Assembly: GCF_003149105.1 (NCBI RefSeq)
Contig: NZ_QGDS01000013.1
Location: 50,989 to 114,988 of the forward strand
Source: Faecalicatena contorta
GTDB taxonomy: Bacteria > Bacillota > Clostridia > Lachnospirales > Lachnospiraceae
Reading direction: 5' to 3'
Length of the DNA: 64,000 nucleotides
Below, in pieces: positions 35,661-44,702 of this stretch. The stretch's first letter is position 1, and each line of letters starts with the position of its first letter. Position numbers and translations under genes: made by a program. Below the pieces are notes generated by a model, which saw only the letters and a list, made by a program, of their open reading frames with translations, was not told the DNA's origin and searched no databases.

Positions 35661-38600
35661 TTGAAGAATAAGATTAAACGTCTTTCCAAAGGAGATTTCC
35701 ACATTCCACAGCCAGAGATTATTTTCCCGGAGACGCGGATTATTATGCGTGTCGGAGAAGGGGAAATGTATAAAGGAAGTTTTTCCTTACAGAATCAGGG
35801 TGAGGGGACAATCAGAGGGCTTGTATATCCCTCTTCTTATCGTGTCCATTGTGAGGAACAGGGCTTTGATGGAAACCCGGTTAATATCTATTATACATAT
35901 GATGGCTCAGGGCTGGTTCCCGGGCACGTGGAACATGGCAAGTTTACGATTGTCTGCAACGGAGGTGAGTATGACGTTGCATTTACGGCAATTATTGAAA
36001 AGCCCTTTGTTATGACAAGTTATGGAAAAGTGCAGAGCCTGGAAGATTTTAAGAAGCTTTCTTTCCGTGATTCAGCGGAGGCTGAGAAGCTGTTTCGTTC
36101 CAGAGATTTCTATGAGATATTAAAATACGAGGACAAGCGTATTCAGGCACTTTATGATAATATGCGAAAATGGGAGCTGGACCAGCAGGCACTTGAGGAG
36201 TTCCTGGTGGGCTGCAAGCAGAAAGAAAAGATATTCCTGACGCTGGAGGAGGAGAGCCGTGCTTTTATGGAAGTGCCGGAGGCACGGAAAGAGACTCTTA
36301 CGGTGAAGAAGAACACGTGGGGATATCTTTCTATTGATGTACGTACAGTAGGGGATTTTCTGACTGTAGAGCACCCTAAGATTTCTACGGAGGAATTTAT
36401 TGGAAATTCATACCGGTTAGAGTACATTATTACAACAGAACATCTACACAAAGGAAGCAATTTTGGACAGATTGTAATTGAGACGCCTTATGAAACCCTT
36501 ATTTATGAGATTGTAGTAGAGAAGGATGTGAGGCGGGACGAAGAATACCGTGCTTCGGACATGGAGTTTGCCAGTATTATAAAACGGTATCTGACCTATG
36601 AGGCAGGCCGGATTGACCTGAATACATGGACGGATGAATCGCTAAAGAAGATTGAACATCTGAGGGACGGAGACAACAAAAACGAATTGTATTTGCTTGT
36701 CCATGCCCATATTTATTTGATTGGCAAACGCTTTGAGGAAGCCAAATTAGTTCTGGAATCCTACAATTATAACCGGTTTGCCATTGGCAAAAATGTGGAA
36801 ATGAGTTCCTACTATTTGTATCTTACCACATTGCTGAGCAATGATTCCATCGGACAAAGACGAGTGGCTGAGGAGCTGTCCAAGTCTTACATGAAACATC
36901 CGGAAAACTGGATGATTCTTTGTATGCTGGTGAATGTGGATTCAGAATACAAAATTTACAGTGAGCGCCTGCGTGCATTAGAGCGTCAGTTTTATGAGGA
37001 GAAAACACACAGTATCTGGTTTTATATGGAAGCCTTCAAGTGTTTCCGCGATAAGAGTTCTTCCTTAAAAAAACTGGGTGCATTTGAGGTACAGGTGCTG
37101 CATTTTGCGGCAAAATATAAGCTTATGACAAAAGAGCTGGCATTGTATACGGCAAACCTGGCAAGCCAGCTGAAAAAATTTGATAAACACCTCTATGAGG
37201 CGCTGGTGCTGTCTTATAAGATGTATGAGGAATATATGATTCTTACTGCTATCTGCACATTGCTGATTAAGGGGAATTGTATAGGGCACAGTTATTTCAA
37301 ATGGTATGAGAAAGCTGTGGAATCAGAGCAGAAGATTGCACAGTTATATGAATATTATATGGCGTCTATTCAGGAAAACCATTTCCATAAGGCGCTGCCA
37401 AGGTCGGTATATCTGTATTTTATGCATGGAAACATGCTGGACTACAGGAAATGTGCGCTGCTGTATTCAAATTTGATTACCCATGAAGATGAATCCAGTG
37501 AAATCTATGCCCATTACAGGGATGAGATGGAGGCGTTTGCATGGAATCAGCTGGAAAGACGTCATGTTGATGAGCGGCTCCGCATTATTTATAAACGTTT
37601 TATCGTGGAAGGTGCCATGAATACGGAGCGTATCAAAGCCCTGTTTGACATCTGCCATGCTTACGAAATTACAACTAAAATACCAAATATGAAGTTTATT
37701 TATGTTATAGCAGATGACGGAAATATTGCACAGAGGGTACCTTATACAGAGAAAGGAGCCCAGGTTTTCCTGTATGCAAAGACCGACAGACTTGTATGGG
37801 AGTCAAAGGATGGAAGACACTATACAGATTCCATACCTTATGAGAGCCGGCGCCTGTTTTATGAACTCCGTTATATGGATATGTGTAAAAAGTATCTGAA
37901 CAGTATGCGCATGAACTGGCAGAAAGAAGAGGAGGAGACTCTGAATCTGGAAGTTGTCAGAGAAAAGGGTGTTGAAGGCTACGCGGAGGAAGAGTTATTC
38001 AGTCTTTGCAGCAGAACCATTCGGGAAAATAACTATGAGAATGATGACTTCCTGACTTATATCTGCTTCGAATTGTTTAAAAAGGGACATTATGACAAAG
38101 TGATTTTGACCTATCTCGCCAACTATTACTGCGGTGCAACTGTGGATATGAAGAGGCTTTGGAGAGAGGCAAAAGAATATGAAGTACATACCCATAAGCT
38201 GGCAGAGCGGATTTTGACACAAATGCTGTTCTCAGAAGAGTTATTTGCAGAGGTACAGATATTCGAAGAGTATTATGCGGAAGGTGCATACTTCAGACTT
38301 CAGCAGGCATATCTGGCTTATATGTCCAGAGGTTATGTAGTGGAAGACAGGAAGATCGGCAAGAGCATTATTGATATCATATGCAGGGAATATGAAAAGG
38401 GAGAAGATACGATTGATATCTGCAAGATTGCGGTATTGAAGTATTATTCTAACCGTGAATATAATTCTATGATACGCAAGACGCTGAAGAAGTTTTTGCA
38501 GGAGCTTAGCGGAAAACAAATCTATTTTCCGTTTTTCCTTGCTTATGAGAAGGAATGGCTCATAGAACTCCAGCTCTGGGATAAGACACTGATAGAGTAT

Positions 38601-38951
38601 AAAGGTCAGAAAGGCAGCCGTGTTATGCTTTATTATCAGCTTCAGAAAGGTGATTCTGAGGAGGTAGACTACTCAATGGAAGTTCTGACCCCAATGTATG
38701 AAAACCTGTATGTGAAAAAGTTTGTTCTTTTCGCCAATGAAAAGTTAAAGTATTATTTTAAGGAAATCATTGACGGAAATACATACCGGAGCAATAAGGA
38801 AACTTGTGTAAAAGAAGTAAAAGTTGGAGAATCCGGCAGGTATGGGTGTCTGAATGATATCCTTCTGAGTGATGGCAAAGAAAAAGAGGCAAAGATGAAG
38901 ACCTATGCAGCAGAAGACGCAATCGCAGCACATATGTTTGAACAATATTAA
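35661..38951 (+). CDS. DUF5717 family protein (large, unknown function)
   Basis: About 1096 residues, no membrane segment. The start is taken as TTG 35661 with AGGTGA 5 bases upstream; GTG 35652 is an alternative. The N-terminal ~100 residues (PEIIFPETRIIMRVGEGEMYKG...) look like an Ig/beta-sandwich domain, repeated loosely around residues 215-300 (KKNTWGYLSIDVRTVGDFL). The middle (about 330-700) is alpha-helical with TPR-like spacing, and the C-terminal third is mixed. It belongs to the DUF5717 family known from Lachnospiraceae. It is followed by a DUF5716 gene and a TPR-like gene in the same direction. Confidence 0.85.
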   Translation: MKNKIKRLSKGDFHIPQPEIIFPETRIIMRVGEGEMYKGSFSLQNQGEGTIRGLVYPSSYRVHCEEQGFDGNPVNIYYTYDGSGLVPGHVEHGKFTIVCNGGEYDVAFTAIIEKPFVMTSYGKVQSLEDFKKLSFRDSAEAEKLFRSRDFYEILKYEDKRIQALYDNMRKWELDQQALEEFLVGCKQKEKIFLTLEEESRAFMEVPEARKETLTVKKNTWGYLSIDVRTVGDFLTVEHPKISTEEFIGNSYRLEYIITTEHLHKGSNFGQIVIETPYETLIYEIVVEKDVRRDEEYRASDMEFASIIKRYLTYEAGRIDLNTWTDESLKKIEHLRDGDNKNELYLLVHAHIYLIGKRFEEAKLVLESYNYNRFAIGKNVEMSSYYLYLTTLLSNDSIGQRRVAEELSKSYMKHPENWMILCMLVNVDSEYKIYSERLRALERQFYEEKTHSIWFYMEAFKCFRDKSSSLKKLGAFEVQVLHFAAKYKLMTKELALYTANLASQLKKFDKHLYEALVLSYKMYEEYMILTAICTLLIKGNCIGHSYFKWYEKAVESEQKIAQLYEYYMASIQENHFHKALPRSVYLYFMHGNMLDYRKCALLYSNLITHEDESSEIYAHYRDEMEAFAWNQLERRHVDERLRIIYKRFIVEGAMNTERIKALFDICHAYEITTKIPNMKFIYVIADDGNIAQRVPYTEKGAQVFLYAKTDRLVWESKDGRHYTDSIPYESRRLFYELRYMDMCKKYLNSMRMNWQKEEEETLNLEVVREKGVEGYAEEELFSLCSRTIRENNYENDDFLTYICFELFKKGHYDKVILTYLANYYCGATVDMKRLWREAKEYEVHTHKLAERILTQMLFSEELFAEVQIFEEYYAEGAYFRLQQAYLAYMSRGYVVEDRKIGKSIIDIICREYEKGEDTIDICKIAVLKYYSNREYNSMIRKTLKKFLQELSGKQIYFPFFLAYEKEWLIELQLWDKTLIEYKGQKGSRVMLYYQLQKGDSEEVDYSMEVLTPMYENLYVKKFVLFANEKLKYYFKEIIDGNTYRSNKETCVKEVKVGESGRYGCLNDILLSDGKEKEAKMKTYAAEDAIAAHMFEQY

Positions 38952-39212
38952 GCGAGACCGATAGTGATTAGCGAAACATTGAACACTTGGCGAGGTTTTT
39001 CACGAGCCTAGTGAGAAAGTTCACCCTTGCGGTGTGTGTTTTCGAGCTTAGCACGCAGGTCGTTCTTTGAGATTGGCGAGGTTTTTCACGAGCTTAGCGA
39101 AAAGAACTTCCTTGGCCGGTAGTGATTAGCGAAACATTGAACACTTGGTGAGGTCTTTACGAGCCTAGCGAAAAGAACTTCCTTATTACGGAAATAGAGA
39201 AGGAGACCTGTA
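38952..39212. repeat. Cluster of dispersed hairpin repeats between DUF5717 and DUF5716 genes
   Basis: 261 bases without a gene. Four hairpins share the loop GAGGT-TTTT-CGA or a close form: 38984-39013 (CACT-T-GGC / GCC-T-AGTG), 39028-39057 (variant), 39062-39107 (outer arms GTTCTTT/AAAGAAC) and 39142-39170. A 29-base direct repeat beginning TAGTGATTAGCGAAAC occurs at 38962 and 39120. Related copies lie at 43812 and 46132-46210. Confidence 0.85.
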
Positions 39213-40496
39213 ATGGGACAAGGCAACATAATTGGATATGAAATAAATGATAAGACCTGCCAGATCAGCTTTTATAATGAACAGCAGCTTGAGCCGGAAA
39301 CCCTTGAAGTGGACTCGGACAATTATCAGATTCCTCTGATTATTGGCAAGCTGAGGGACACCTGGGCTTATGGGAAAGAGGCAAAGCGTCTGGTTACCAT
39401 TAAGGAAGGCTTTACGGTAACCCGGCTACTGGATAAAAGCCTGGCGGGGGAGAAGATTGAATTCGGGGAAGAGACTTATGAAGCTGTATGGCTGCTTTCT
39501 AAGTTTATTCAGATGTCACTTCAGTCTTTTCCGCAGATAGAAGGGATTGTATTCAGTGTTCCGGAGCTGACCGAGGAACTGGCTCAGCTTCTGCGGGGCA
39601 TTGCGGTACGGATGAATATTGATAAGAGACATATTTTTATCCAGGATTACAAGGAAAGTTTTTGTAATTATCTGTTTTACCAGCCTAAAGAGCTGTGGCA
39701 GTATGAAGCAGCTTTGTTTTGCTGCGACAGAAATGAAATCAAAGCATTTATGCTTCGCCGGCTGAAGCCCGGACTGGGAGGCGGCAAGACGACCTTTGTT
39801 ACGGTGGATGAGGTGGCAAGTGCCCATATGAAGGAGCTGGCTGCTGTGTATCCGGTTTTAAATGAGGATAAGGCCAGAGAAGCAGACACCAGGTTCTGTA
39901 AATTCATTGAGGGTGTATTCGATAAGCGGATTGTTTCTTCTGTTTTTCTGACGGGAGAAGGGTTTGAAAATAACTGGTATCCTACATCCCTCAGAGTATT
40001 ATGTAACGGCAGAAGGGCATTTATTGGAAATAATCTTTATAGTAAGGGTGCCTGCTATACGGCGTACAGGAAGATGTTCATGCACATTGAAGACCCGGTA
40101 TACCTGTCGGAAATGAAACTGACAGACCAGATTACGGTTAATATGCGGGTGGACGGACAGGAAATGTGGTATCCAATTGTCTCCTGGGGAGCGCATTGGT
40201 ATGAGTCAAATAATCAGTGGGAAGTACTGCTGGAGGATGTGGAGGATATCGAACTGCATGTGGAGTCACTGGTTCAGGGAACACTGAAGACTGAAGTGAT
40301 TTCTCTAAAAAACTTCCCGAAAAGAGGGGAATATTCCATGCGGCTTCAGATTGAGACCCTGTTTTTGGATGAAAAGACGTGTAAGATTACAGTGAGAGAT
40401 GTAGGGTTTGGGGAGTTTTTCCTGCCTACTGATTTTCAGGAGGAGAAGATTATACATTTAGGAGGCAACGATGGGAAGTTTAATTCTCTGTCATGA
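39213..40496 (+). CDS. DUF5716 family protein, Hsp70/actin-like fold predicted
   Basis: 427 residues. The N-terminus GNIIGYEINDKTCQISFY resembles the phosphate-1 loop of actin/Hsp70 proteins. GIVFSVPELTEELAQLLRGIAVRMNIDKRHIFIQDYKESF resembles the segment before subdomain IIA (VPA-F---QR--T--AA-IAGL-V-R-INEP-AA) in DnaK. The C-terminal ~150 residues are beta-rich, as in substrate-binding or DUF5716 C-terminal domains. ATPase residues are degenerate, so activity is uncertain. It lies 26 bases into overlap with the TPR-like gene, which suggests tight coupling. RBS GAAGGAGAC. Confidence 0.82.
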   Translation: MGQGNIIGYEINDKTCQISFYNEQQLEPETLEVDSDNYQIPLIIGKLRDTWAYGKEAKRLVTIKEGFTVTRLLDKSLAGEKIEFGEETYEAVWLLSKFIQMSLQSFPQIEGIVFSVPELTEELAQLLRGIAVRMNIDKRHIFIQDYKESFCNYLFYQPKELWQYEAALFCCDRNEIKAFMLRRLKPGLGGGKTTFVTVDEVASAHMKELAAVYPVLNEDKAREADTRFCKFIEGVFDKRIVSSVFLTGEGFENNWYPTSLRVLCNGRRAFIGNNLYSKGACYTAYRKMFMHIEDPVYLSEMKLTDQITVNMRVDGQEMWYPIVSWGAHWYESNNQWEVLLEDVEDIELHVESLVQGTLKTEVISLKNFPKRGEYSMRLQIETLFLDEKTCKITVRDVGFGEFFLPTDFQEEKIIHLGGNDGKFNSLS

Positions 40497-41238
40497 CAGA
40501 CATGCGACGCATCCTTATGAAATTACGAGGATTCACTGCAAGATATTTACAATTGAAGAATTATGTTACTATCTGTGCAATAATCTCTACCTGGTTGATT
40601 ACACAATTATGAACGAGCAGCTCTGTACCTGGCTGGAAGAGGAGATTGGGATGCCGGAGCTGGCCAAGAATTTGAGAGATGTTATCCGGATGCGGGGCTC
40701 GGTGGAGAAATTTGTTTTAACGATTCTGAAAAGTTCCAGGATATTCAGAGAGCCGGAGATGATACGGATTCAAAATGTGCTGGAACGTCTGAAGAACCAG
40801 AAGGATATTGAGCGTCAGAAGTTCAAGGGAGATAACCTGCTGGAGAGCGGTGAGATTGAGGAAGCAATTCTTGTATACCAGGCAATCCTCAATGAGGAAG
40901 CAGATGACAGTGTGGATCCCAGGTTTTATGGGAAAATTTATGCAGGATTGGGCGCAGCCTATGGAAGACTCTTTTTATATCAAGAGTCGGCACGGATGTA
41001 TGACAGGGCTTATCAGATTTGTGAGGATAAAGAACTGCTGAAGCCGTATCTCTATGCTTCTTATAAATATATGTCTTTGGAGGAGTACCATATTTTATTG
41101 ACGAAGTATGACGATTATGCAGAGGTCAATACCCAGATGCGGCAGGAAATGGAAGAAATCAAGAAACATTTACAGATGGAACCAAGTTCCCTATTACTGG
41201 AGAAATGGAAACAGCAGTATAGAAGAAGCCATATTTGA
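40471..41238 (+). CDS. TPR-like protein of the DUF5716/DUF5717 operon
   Basis: 255 residues, soluble. The N-terminal ~110 residues start MGSLILCHDRHATHPYEITRIHCKIFTIEELCYY and form a domain seen with DUF5716/5717. Residues 115-220 show TPR-like helical repeats (KGDNLLESGEIEEAILVYQAIL, IYAGLGAAYGRLFLYQESARMYDRAYQI). The start at 40471 has AGGAGG 5 bases upstream and overlaps the previous gene by 26 bases. Function unknown; likely a scaffold partner of the Hsp70-like protein. Confidence 0.78.
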   Translation: MGSLILCHDRHATHPYEITRIHCKIFTIEELCYYLCNNLYLVDYTIMNEQLCTWLEEEIGMPELAKNLRDVIRMRGSVEKFVLTILKSSRIFREPEMIRIQNVLERLKNQKDIERQKFKGDNLLESGEIEEAILVYQAILNEEADDSVDPRFYGKIYAGLGAAYGRLFLYQESARMYDRAYQICEDKELLKPYLYASYKYMSLEEYHILLTKYDDYAEVNTQMRQEMEEIKKHLQMEPSSLLLEKWKQQYRRSHI

Positions 41239-41263
41239 CATTCAAGCGGAAAAGTGATACTAT
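41235..41263 (+). promoter_or_regulatory. Promoter of the amino-acid ABC operon
   Basis: TTGACA (41235-41240), 17-base spacer, TACTAT (41258-41263) preceded by TG as an extended -10. The -35 overlaps the stop codon of the TPR-like gene. It lies 77 bases before the binding-protein gene. Confidence 0.75.
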
Positions 41264-41339
41264 GTCTAAGTGTTTTAACGTAGTAAAGTAATCAATTAGT
41301 AAAAGAGGAAAGTATTACGGCGAGGAGGACATGGTATTT

Positions 41340-42188
41340 ATGAAGAGAAAATTAGCGGCGGCATTGGCAGTTGTACTTGTGCTGACGGCGGGGATGGCAG
41401 GATGTGGAAACAAGAGTGAAGATGTGTCTGCGGACAGCTCCGCAAAGGCTGATACAAAGGCGGACGTAACCAATGAGGAAAAGAGTGACGGAGATACCTT
41501 TACAGTAGGGTTTGATGCAGGCTTTCCTCCATATGGATACAAGGATGAAGACGGGGAATATGTAGGTTTTGATTTAGATCTGGCGCAGGAAGTTTGTGAC
41601 AGAAATGGATGGAAACTGGAAAAGCAGCCGATTGACTGGGATGCAAAGGATATGGAGCTGAACTCAGGAACCATTGACTGTATCTGGAACGGCTTTACCA
41701 TAAATGGACGGGAAGAGGACTATACCTGGTCAGAGCCTTATGTGGACAACAGTCAGGTAGTAGTAGTTGCTGAAAACTCAGGGATTAAAACTTTAGAAGA
41801 CCTTGCAGGCAAGATTGTGGAAGTACAGGCAGACTCCTCAGCACTGAAGGCCCTGGAGGAGGACCAGAAGGATCTGGCAGGAACATTTGCTTCCCTGACC
41901 CAGGTACCGGAATATAATACGGCATTCATGGATTTGGAAGCAGGTGCGGCGGAAGCGGTTGCAATGGATGTAGGTGTTGCGAAGTATCAGATAGAATCCA
42001 GAGGCGGCGGATATATTATCTTAGATGAGACGATTTCATCAGAGCAGTACGGTGTTGGTTTCAAAAAAGGTAATGAGAAGCTGAAAGATCAGGTACAGAA
42101 GACACTGGATGAGATGGCAAAAGACGGTACATTTATGACGATCGCTGAAAAGTGGGGCGTTGAGGATGCCGTAGTCTTAGGCAAATAA
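41340..42188 (+). CDS. Amino-acid ABC transporter substrate-binding lipoprotein
   Basis: About 282 residues. Signal with lipobox MAGC (MKRKLAAALAVVLVLTAGMAGC), a Ser/Asp/Lys linker, then family 3 binding protein: FTVGFDAGFPPYGYKDEDGEYVGFDLDLAQ, MELNSGTIDCIWNGF, YTWSEPYVDNSQVVVV and MDVGVAKYQI. The GFD-D-A start and WNG segment fit polar amino acids such as glutamine, cystine or arginine. Start ATG 41340 is preferred; ATG 41331 is only 2 bases from AGGAGG. The permease and ATPase genes follow. Confidence 0.93.
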   Translation: MKRKLAAALAVVLVLTAGMAGCGNKSEDVSADSSAKADTKADVTNEEKSDGDTFTVGFDAGFPPYGYKDEDGEYVGFDLDLAQEVCDRNGWKLEKQPIDWDAKDMELNSGTIDCIWNGFTINGREEDYTWSEPYVDNSQVVVVAENSGIKTLEDLAGKIVEVQADSSALKALEEDQKDLAGTFASLTQVPEYNTAFMDLEAGAAEAVAMDVGVAKYQIESRGGGYIILDETISSEQYGVGFKKGNEKLKDQVQKTLDEMAKDGTFMTIAEKWGVEDAVVLGK

Positions 42189-42208
42189 AAGCTAAAAAGT
42201 AAGAACGT

Positions 42209-42237
42209 AAAAGGTCAGAATTCTTATCTGGCCTTTT
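42209..42237 (+). terminator. Partial terminator between binding protein and permease genes
   Basis: Stem AAAAGGTCAGA / TCTGGCCTTTT with G-U pairing, followed by TTTTATAAA. It sits between genes of one importer, so it may act to make more binding protein than permease by partial termination, a common arrangement. Confidence 0.6.
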
Positions 42238-42260
42238 ATAAAACCCGGAGGATTAGAAGG

Positions 42261-42917
42261 ATGAAGATAAGTGTTATGGCAATGATAAGCCAATTATCAG
42301 GAGGCATGATAGGAACAATAGGGATATTTTTTGCTACACTTTTGTTTTCACTGCCACTAGGATTGCTCGTTGCATTCGGAAGAATGTCAAAAATAAAGAT
42401 TATTCAGTGGATAGCGAAAGTATATATCTCTATTATGCGGGGAACCCCTCTGATGCTGCAATTAATGGTGGTTTATTTCGGGCCGTATTACATATTTAAA
42501 ATTCAGATTTCTGCTTCCTACAGACTCGGTGCGGTACTGATTGCATTTGCAATTAATTATGCCGCATATTTTGCGGAAATTTACCGGGGCGGCATTGAAT
42601 CTATGCCGGTGGGGCAGTATGAGGCAGCCGGGCTTCTGGGATACAGCAAAGGCCAGACGTTCTTTCGCATTATTTTCCCACAGGTTATAAAAAGAATTCT
42701 GCCCTCTGTGACAAATGAAGTAATTACCCTTGTCAAAGATACATCTCTGGCATTTGCCATCGCTTATGCGGAGATGTTTACCACAGCGAAACAGATTGCG
42801 TCTGCACAGACATCAATTATTCCTTTAATGGCAGCCGGAATATTCTACTACATATTTAATCTAGTTGTAGCTGTAGTTATGGAATCGCTGGAAAAGAAAT
42901 TGAACTATTACAAGTAG
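42261..42917 (+). CDS. Amino-acid ABC transporter permease (HisM-type)
   Basis: 218 residues with five membrane helices. The EAA loop reads [32 protein letters not shown], and the [15 protein letters not shown] segment is typical of polar amino-acid permeases. Two copies would form the channel. It lies 11 bases before the ATPase gene. Confidence 0.95.
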   Translation: MKISVMAMISQLSGGMIGTIGIFFATLLFSLPLGLLVAFGRMSKIKIIQWIAKVYISIMRGTPLMLQLMVVYFGPYYIFKIQISASYRLGAVLIAFAINYAAYFAEIYRGGIESMPVGQYEAAGLLGYSKGQTFFRIIFPQVIKRILPSVTNEVITLVKDTSLAFAIAYAEMFTTAKQIASAQTSIIPLMAAGIFYYIFNLVVAVVMESLEKKLNYYK

Positions 42918-42928
42918 GAGGAAATGTC

Positions 42929-43618
42929 ATGAGTTTACTGGAAATAAATCATATCAAAAAAAGCTTTGATGGCGTGGAAGTTCTGAAGGACATTTCTCTG
43001 AAAGTGAATGAAGGAGAGGTTCTGGCGATTATCGGGCCGTCTGGTTCAGGAAAGTCGACACTGCTCCGCTGTGCTACAGATCTTGAGGTACCGGATGGCG
43101 GGGAGATTCACTATAAAGGAAGGTTCGGTCTGGTGTTCCAGAATTTCAATCTTTTCCCACATTTTTCTGTGATGAAGAATATTACAGATGCACCCCTCAA
43201 AGTGCAGAAACGGGGAAAAGAGGAGGTATTAAAAGAGGCTCGGGCACTTTTGAAGAAGATGGGCCTGGAGGATAAGGAGAATGCATATCCCTATCAGCTT
43301 TCAGGAGGCCAGCAGCAGAGAGTGTCTATTGCGAGGGCGCTAGCGATGAATCCTCAGATTCTCTTTTTTGATGAGCCTACATCGGCTTTGGACCCGGAAT
43401 TGACAGGAGAAATTTTAAAGGTTATCAAAGATTTGGCATCAGAGAACATGACTATGGTAATTGTGACTCACGAGATGAATTTTGCAAAGCATGTGGCTGA
43501 CCATATCATATTTATGGACAAGGGTGTAATTGCAGAGCAAGGGACACCGGAAGAGGTTTTTGGTTCCGATAATACCCGGATGAAGGAGTTTCTCGGAAAG
43601 TTGTCCCAGGAACAATGA
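42929..43618 (+). CDS. Amino-acid ABC transporter ATP-binding protein
   Basis: 229 residues. Walker [10 protein letters not shown] (about 35-43), Q-loop [16 protein letters not shown], signature LSGGQQQR, Walker [16 protein letters not shown]-loop VTHEM. The whole is typical of GlnQ-type ATPases for polar amino acids. It is slightly shorter than the ~240 usual: the segment between strand and Q-loop ([19 protein letters not shown]) lacks the usual ~15 residues. Confidence 0.94.
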   Translation: MSLLEINHIKKSFDGVEVLKDISLKVNEGEVLAIIGPSGSGKSTLLRCATDLEVPDGGEIHYKGRFGLVFQNFNLFPHFSVMKNITDAPLKVQKRGKEEVLKEARALLKKMGLEDKENAYPYQLSGGQQQRVSIARALAMNPQILFFDEPTSALDPELTGEILKVIKDLASENMTMVIVTHEMNFAKHVADHIIFMDKGVIAEQGTPEEVFGSDNTRMKEFLGKLSQEQ

Positions 43619-43980
43619 TAAATCAAGCGTGATATATAAGAAAAACTTATATGTTGCAGCGTAAATAAATAATGAGCGTAAATCCTTACAAGGCAGTGGG
43701 TATATTGATTTTCCCCCTGCCTTGTATTATAATCTTTATGGAAACATCCATGTCACTAAGGAAACAACCATGCTGCTAAGTTCTAAAGGACACATCACTG
43801 GTGAACTTTCACACTAAGTTCGAAAAGACCTCACCAAGTGTTCAATGTTTCACTAAGTAGTATAAGCAAGTTGACAGGATGTACTTTGCAGCTAAGGCTT
43901 GAAAAGGCCAAGCCTAAGATGCATAAGCATAGTTGATGTGAAATTACAAGGAAGTATACGAAAAGGACAGGTGTGAACGT
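43619..43980. repeat. Gap between amino-acid ABC operon and purC, carrying dispersed hairpin repeats
   Basis: 362 bases without a gene. A hairpin at 43688-43725 (arms ACAAGGCAG/CTGCCTTGT) may terminate the ABC operon. Then come GGAAACATCCATGTCACTAAGG-type repeat (43740-43761, exact copy at 61341-61362), the minus-oriented loop hairpin at 43812-43840, and a second hairpin at 43892-43925 related to 61358-61391. No purine riboswitch was recognised. Confidence 0.75.
43688..43725 (+). terminator. Probable terminator of the amino-acid ABC operon
   Basis: Stem ACAAGGCAG-TG-GGG / CCCC-CTGCCTTGT with a 12-base loop, 69 bases past the stop. The following bases ATTATAAT are only moderately U-rich. Confidence 0.6.
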
Positions 43981-44688
43981 ATGAAAAAATTGGAGCAGCT
44001 TTACGAGGGAAAAGCCAAAAAGGTATTTGCTACAGAGGATTCGGATATTGTAATTGTAGACTATAAAGATGATGCCACTGCATTTAATGGTGAGAAAAAG
44101 GGAACAATTGTTGGAAAAGGTGTAGTTAATAACCGTATGACCAACTATATCTTTCAGATACTGGAAAAAGAAGGTGTACCGACACATTATGTAGAAGAAC
44201 TCAGCGATAGGGAAACGGCAGTAAAAAAAGTAGAAATTGTTCCGCTGGAAGTTATTGTGCGTAATGTGGCTGCAGGAAGTTTTTCAAAAAAGCTTGGGAT
44301 TGAAGAAGGAAGAAAGCTGTTAGCACCGACTTTAGAGTTCAGTTATAAAGATGATGATTTGGGCGATCCGATGATTAACGATTATTTTGCTATCGCAATC
44401 GGAGCTGCTACAAGGGAAGAGATTGAAAAAATTACAGAATATACATTTAAAGTAAATGATGTTCTGAGAAAGTTTTTTGATGAAGCAGGAATCGAATTGA
44501 TTGATTTTAAAATCGAATATGGAAGATTCCACGGGGATATTATCCTGGCTGATGAGATTTCACCAGATACATGCAGGCTATGGGATAAGGAAACACATGA
44601 AAAATTGGACAAAGACCGTTTCCGAAGAGACATGGGTAATGTAGAGGATGCATACCAGGAAGTATTTAAACGTATCGGCATTCAATAG
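43981..44688 (+). CDS. purC: Phosphoribosylaminoimidazole-succinocarboxamide synthase
   Basis: 235 residues, the usual length. N-terminal [16 protein letters not shown] and the [15 protein letters not shown] segment are diagnostic, as are [10 protein letters not shown] (here [15 protein letters not shown]) and [32 protein letters not shown]. The enzyme joins CAIR with aspartate to make SAICAR in purine synthesis. It lies 14 bases upstream of purF; with purB it forms a partial purine cluster. Confidence 0.97.
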   Translation: MKKLEQLYEGKAKKVFATEDSDIVIVDYKDDATAFNGEKKGTIVGKGVVNNRMTNYIFQILEKEGVPTHYVEELSDRETAVKKVEIVPLEVIVRNVAAGSFSKKLGIEEGRKLLAPTLEFSYKDDDLGDPMINDYFAIAIGAATREEIEKITEYTFKVNDVLRKFFDEAGIELIDFKIEYGRFHGDIILADEISPDTCRLWDKETHEKLDKDRFRRDMGNVEDAYQEVFKRIGIQ

Positions 44689-44702
44689 TCAGGAGTGTAT
44701 TC

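Noticed and set aside
38952..39212. CRISPR-like or tRNA-like structures in the repeat cluster
   Set aside because: Repeat units are unequal hairpins with a common loop; no cloverleaf, no CCA end and no spacer-repeat regularity.
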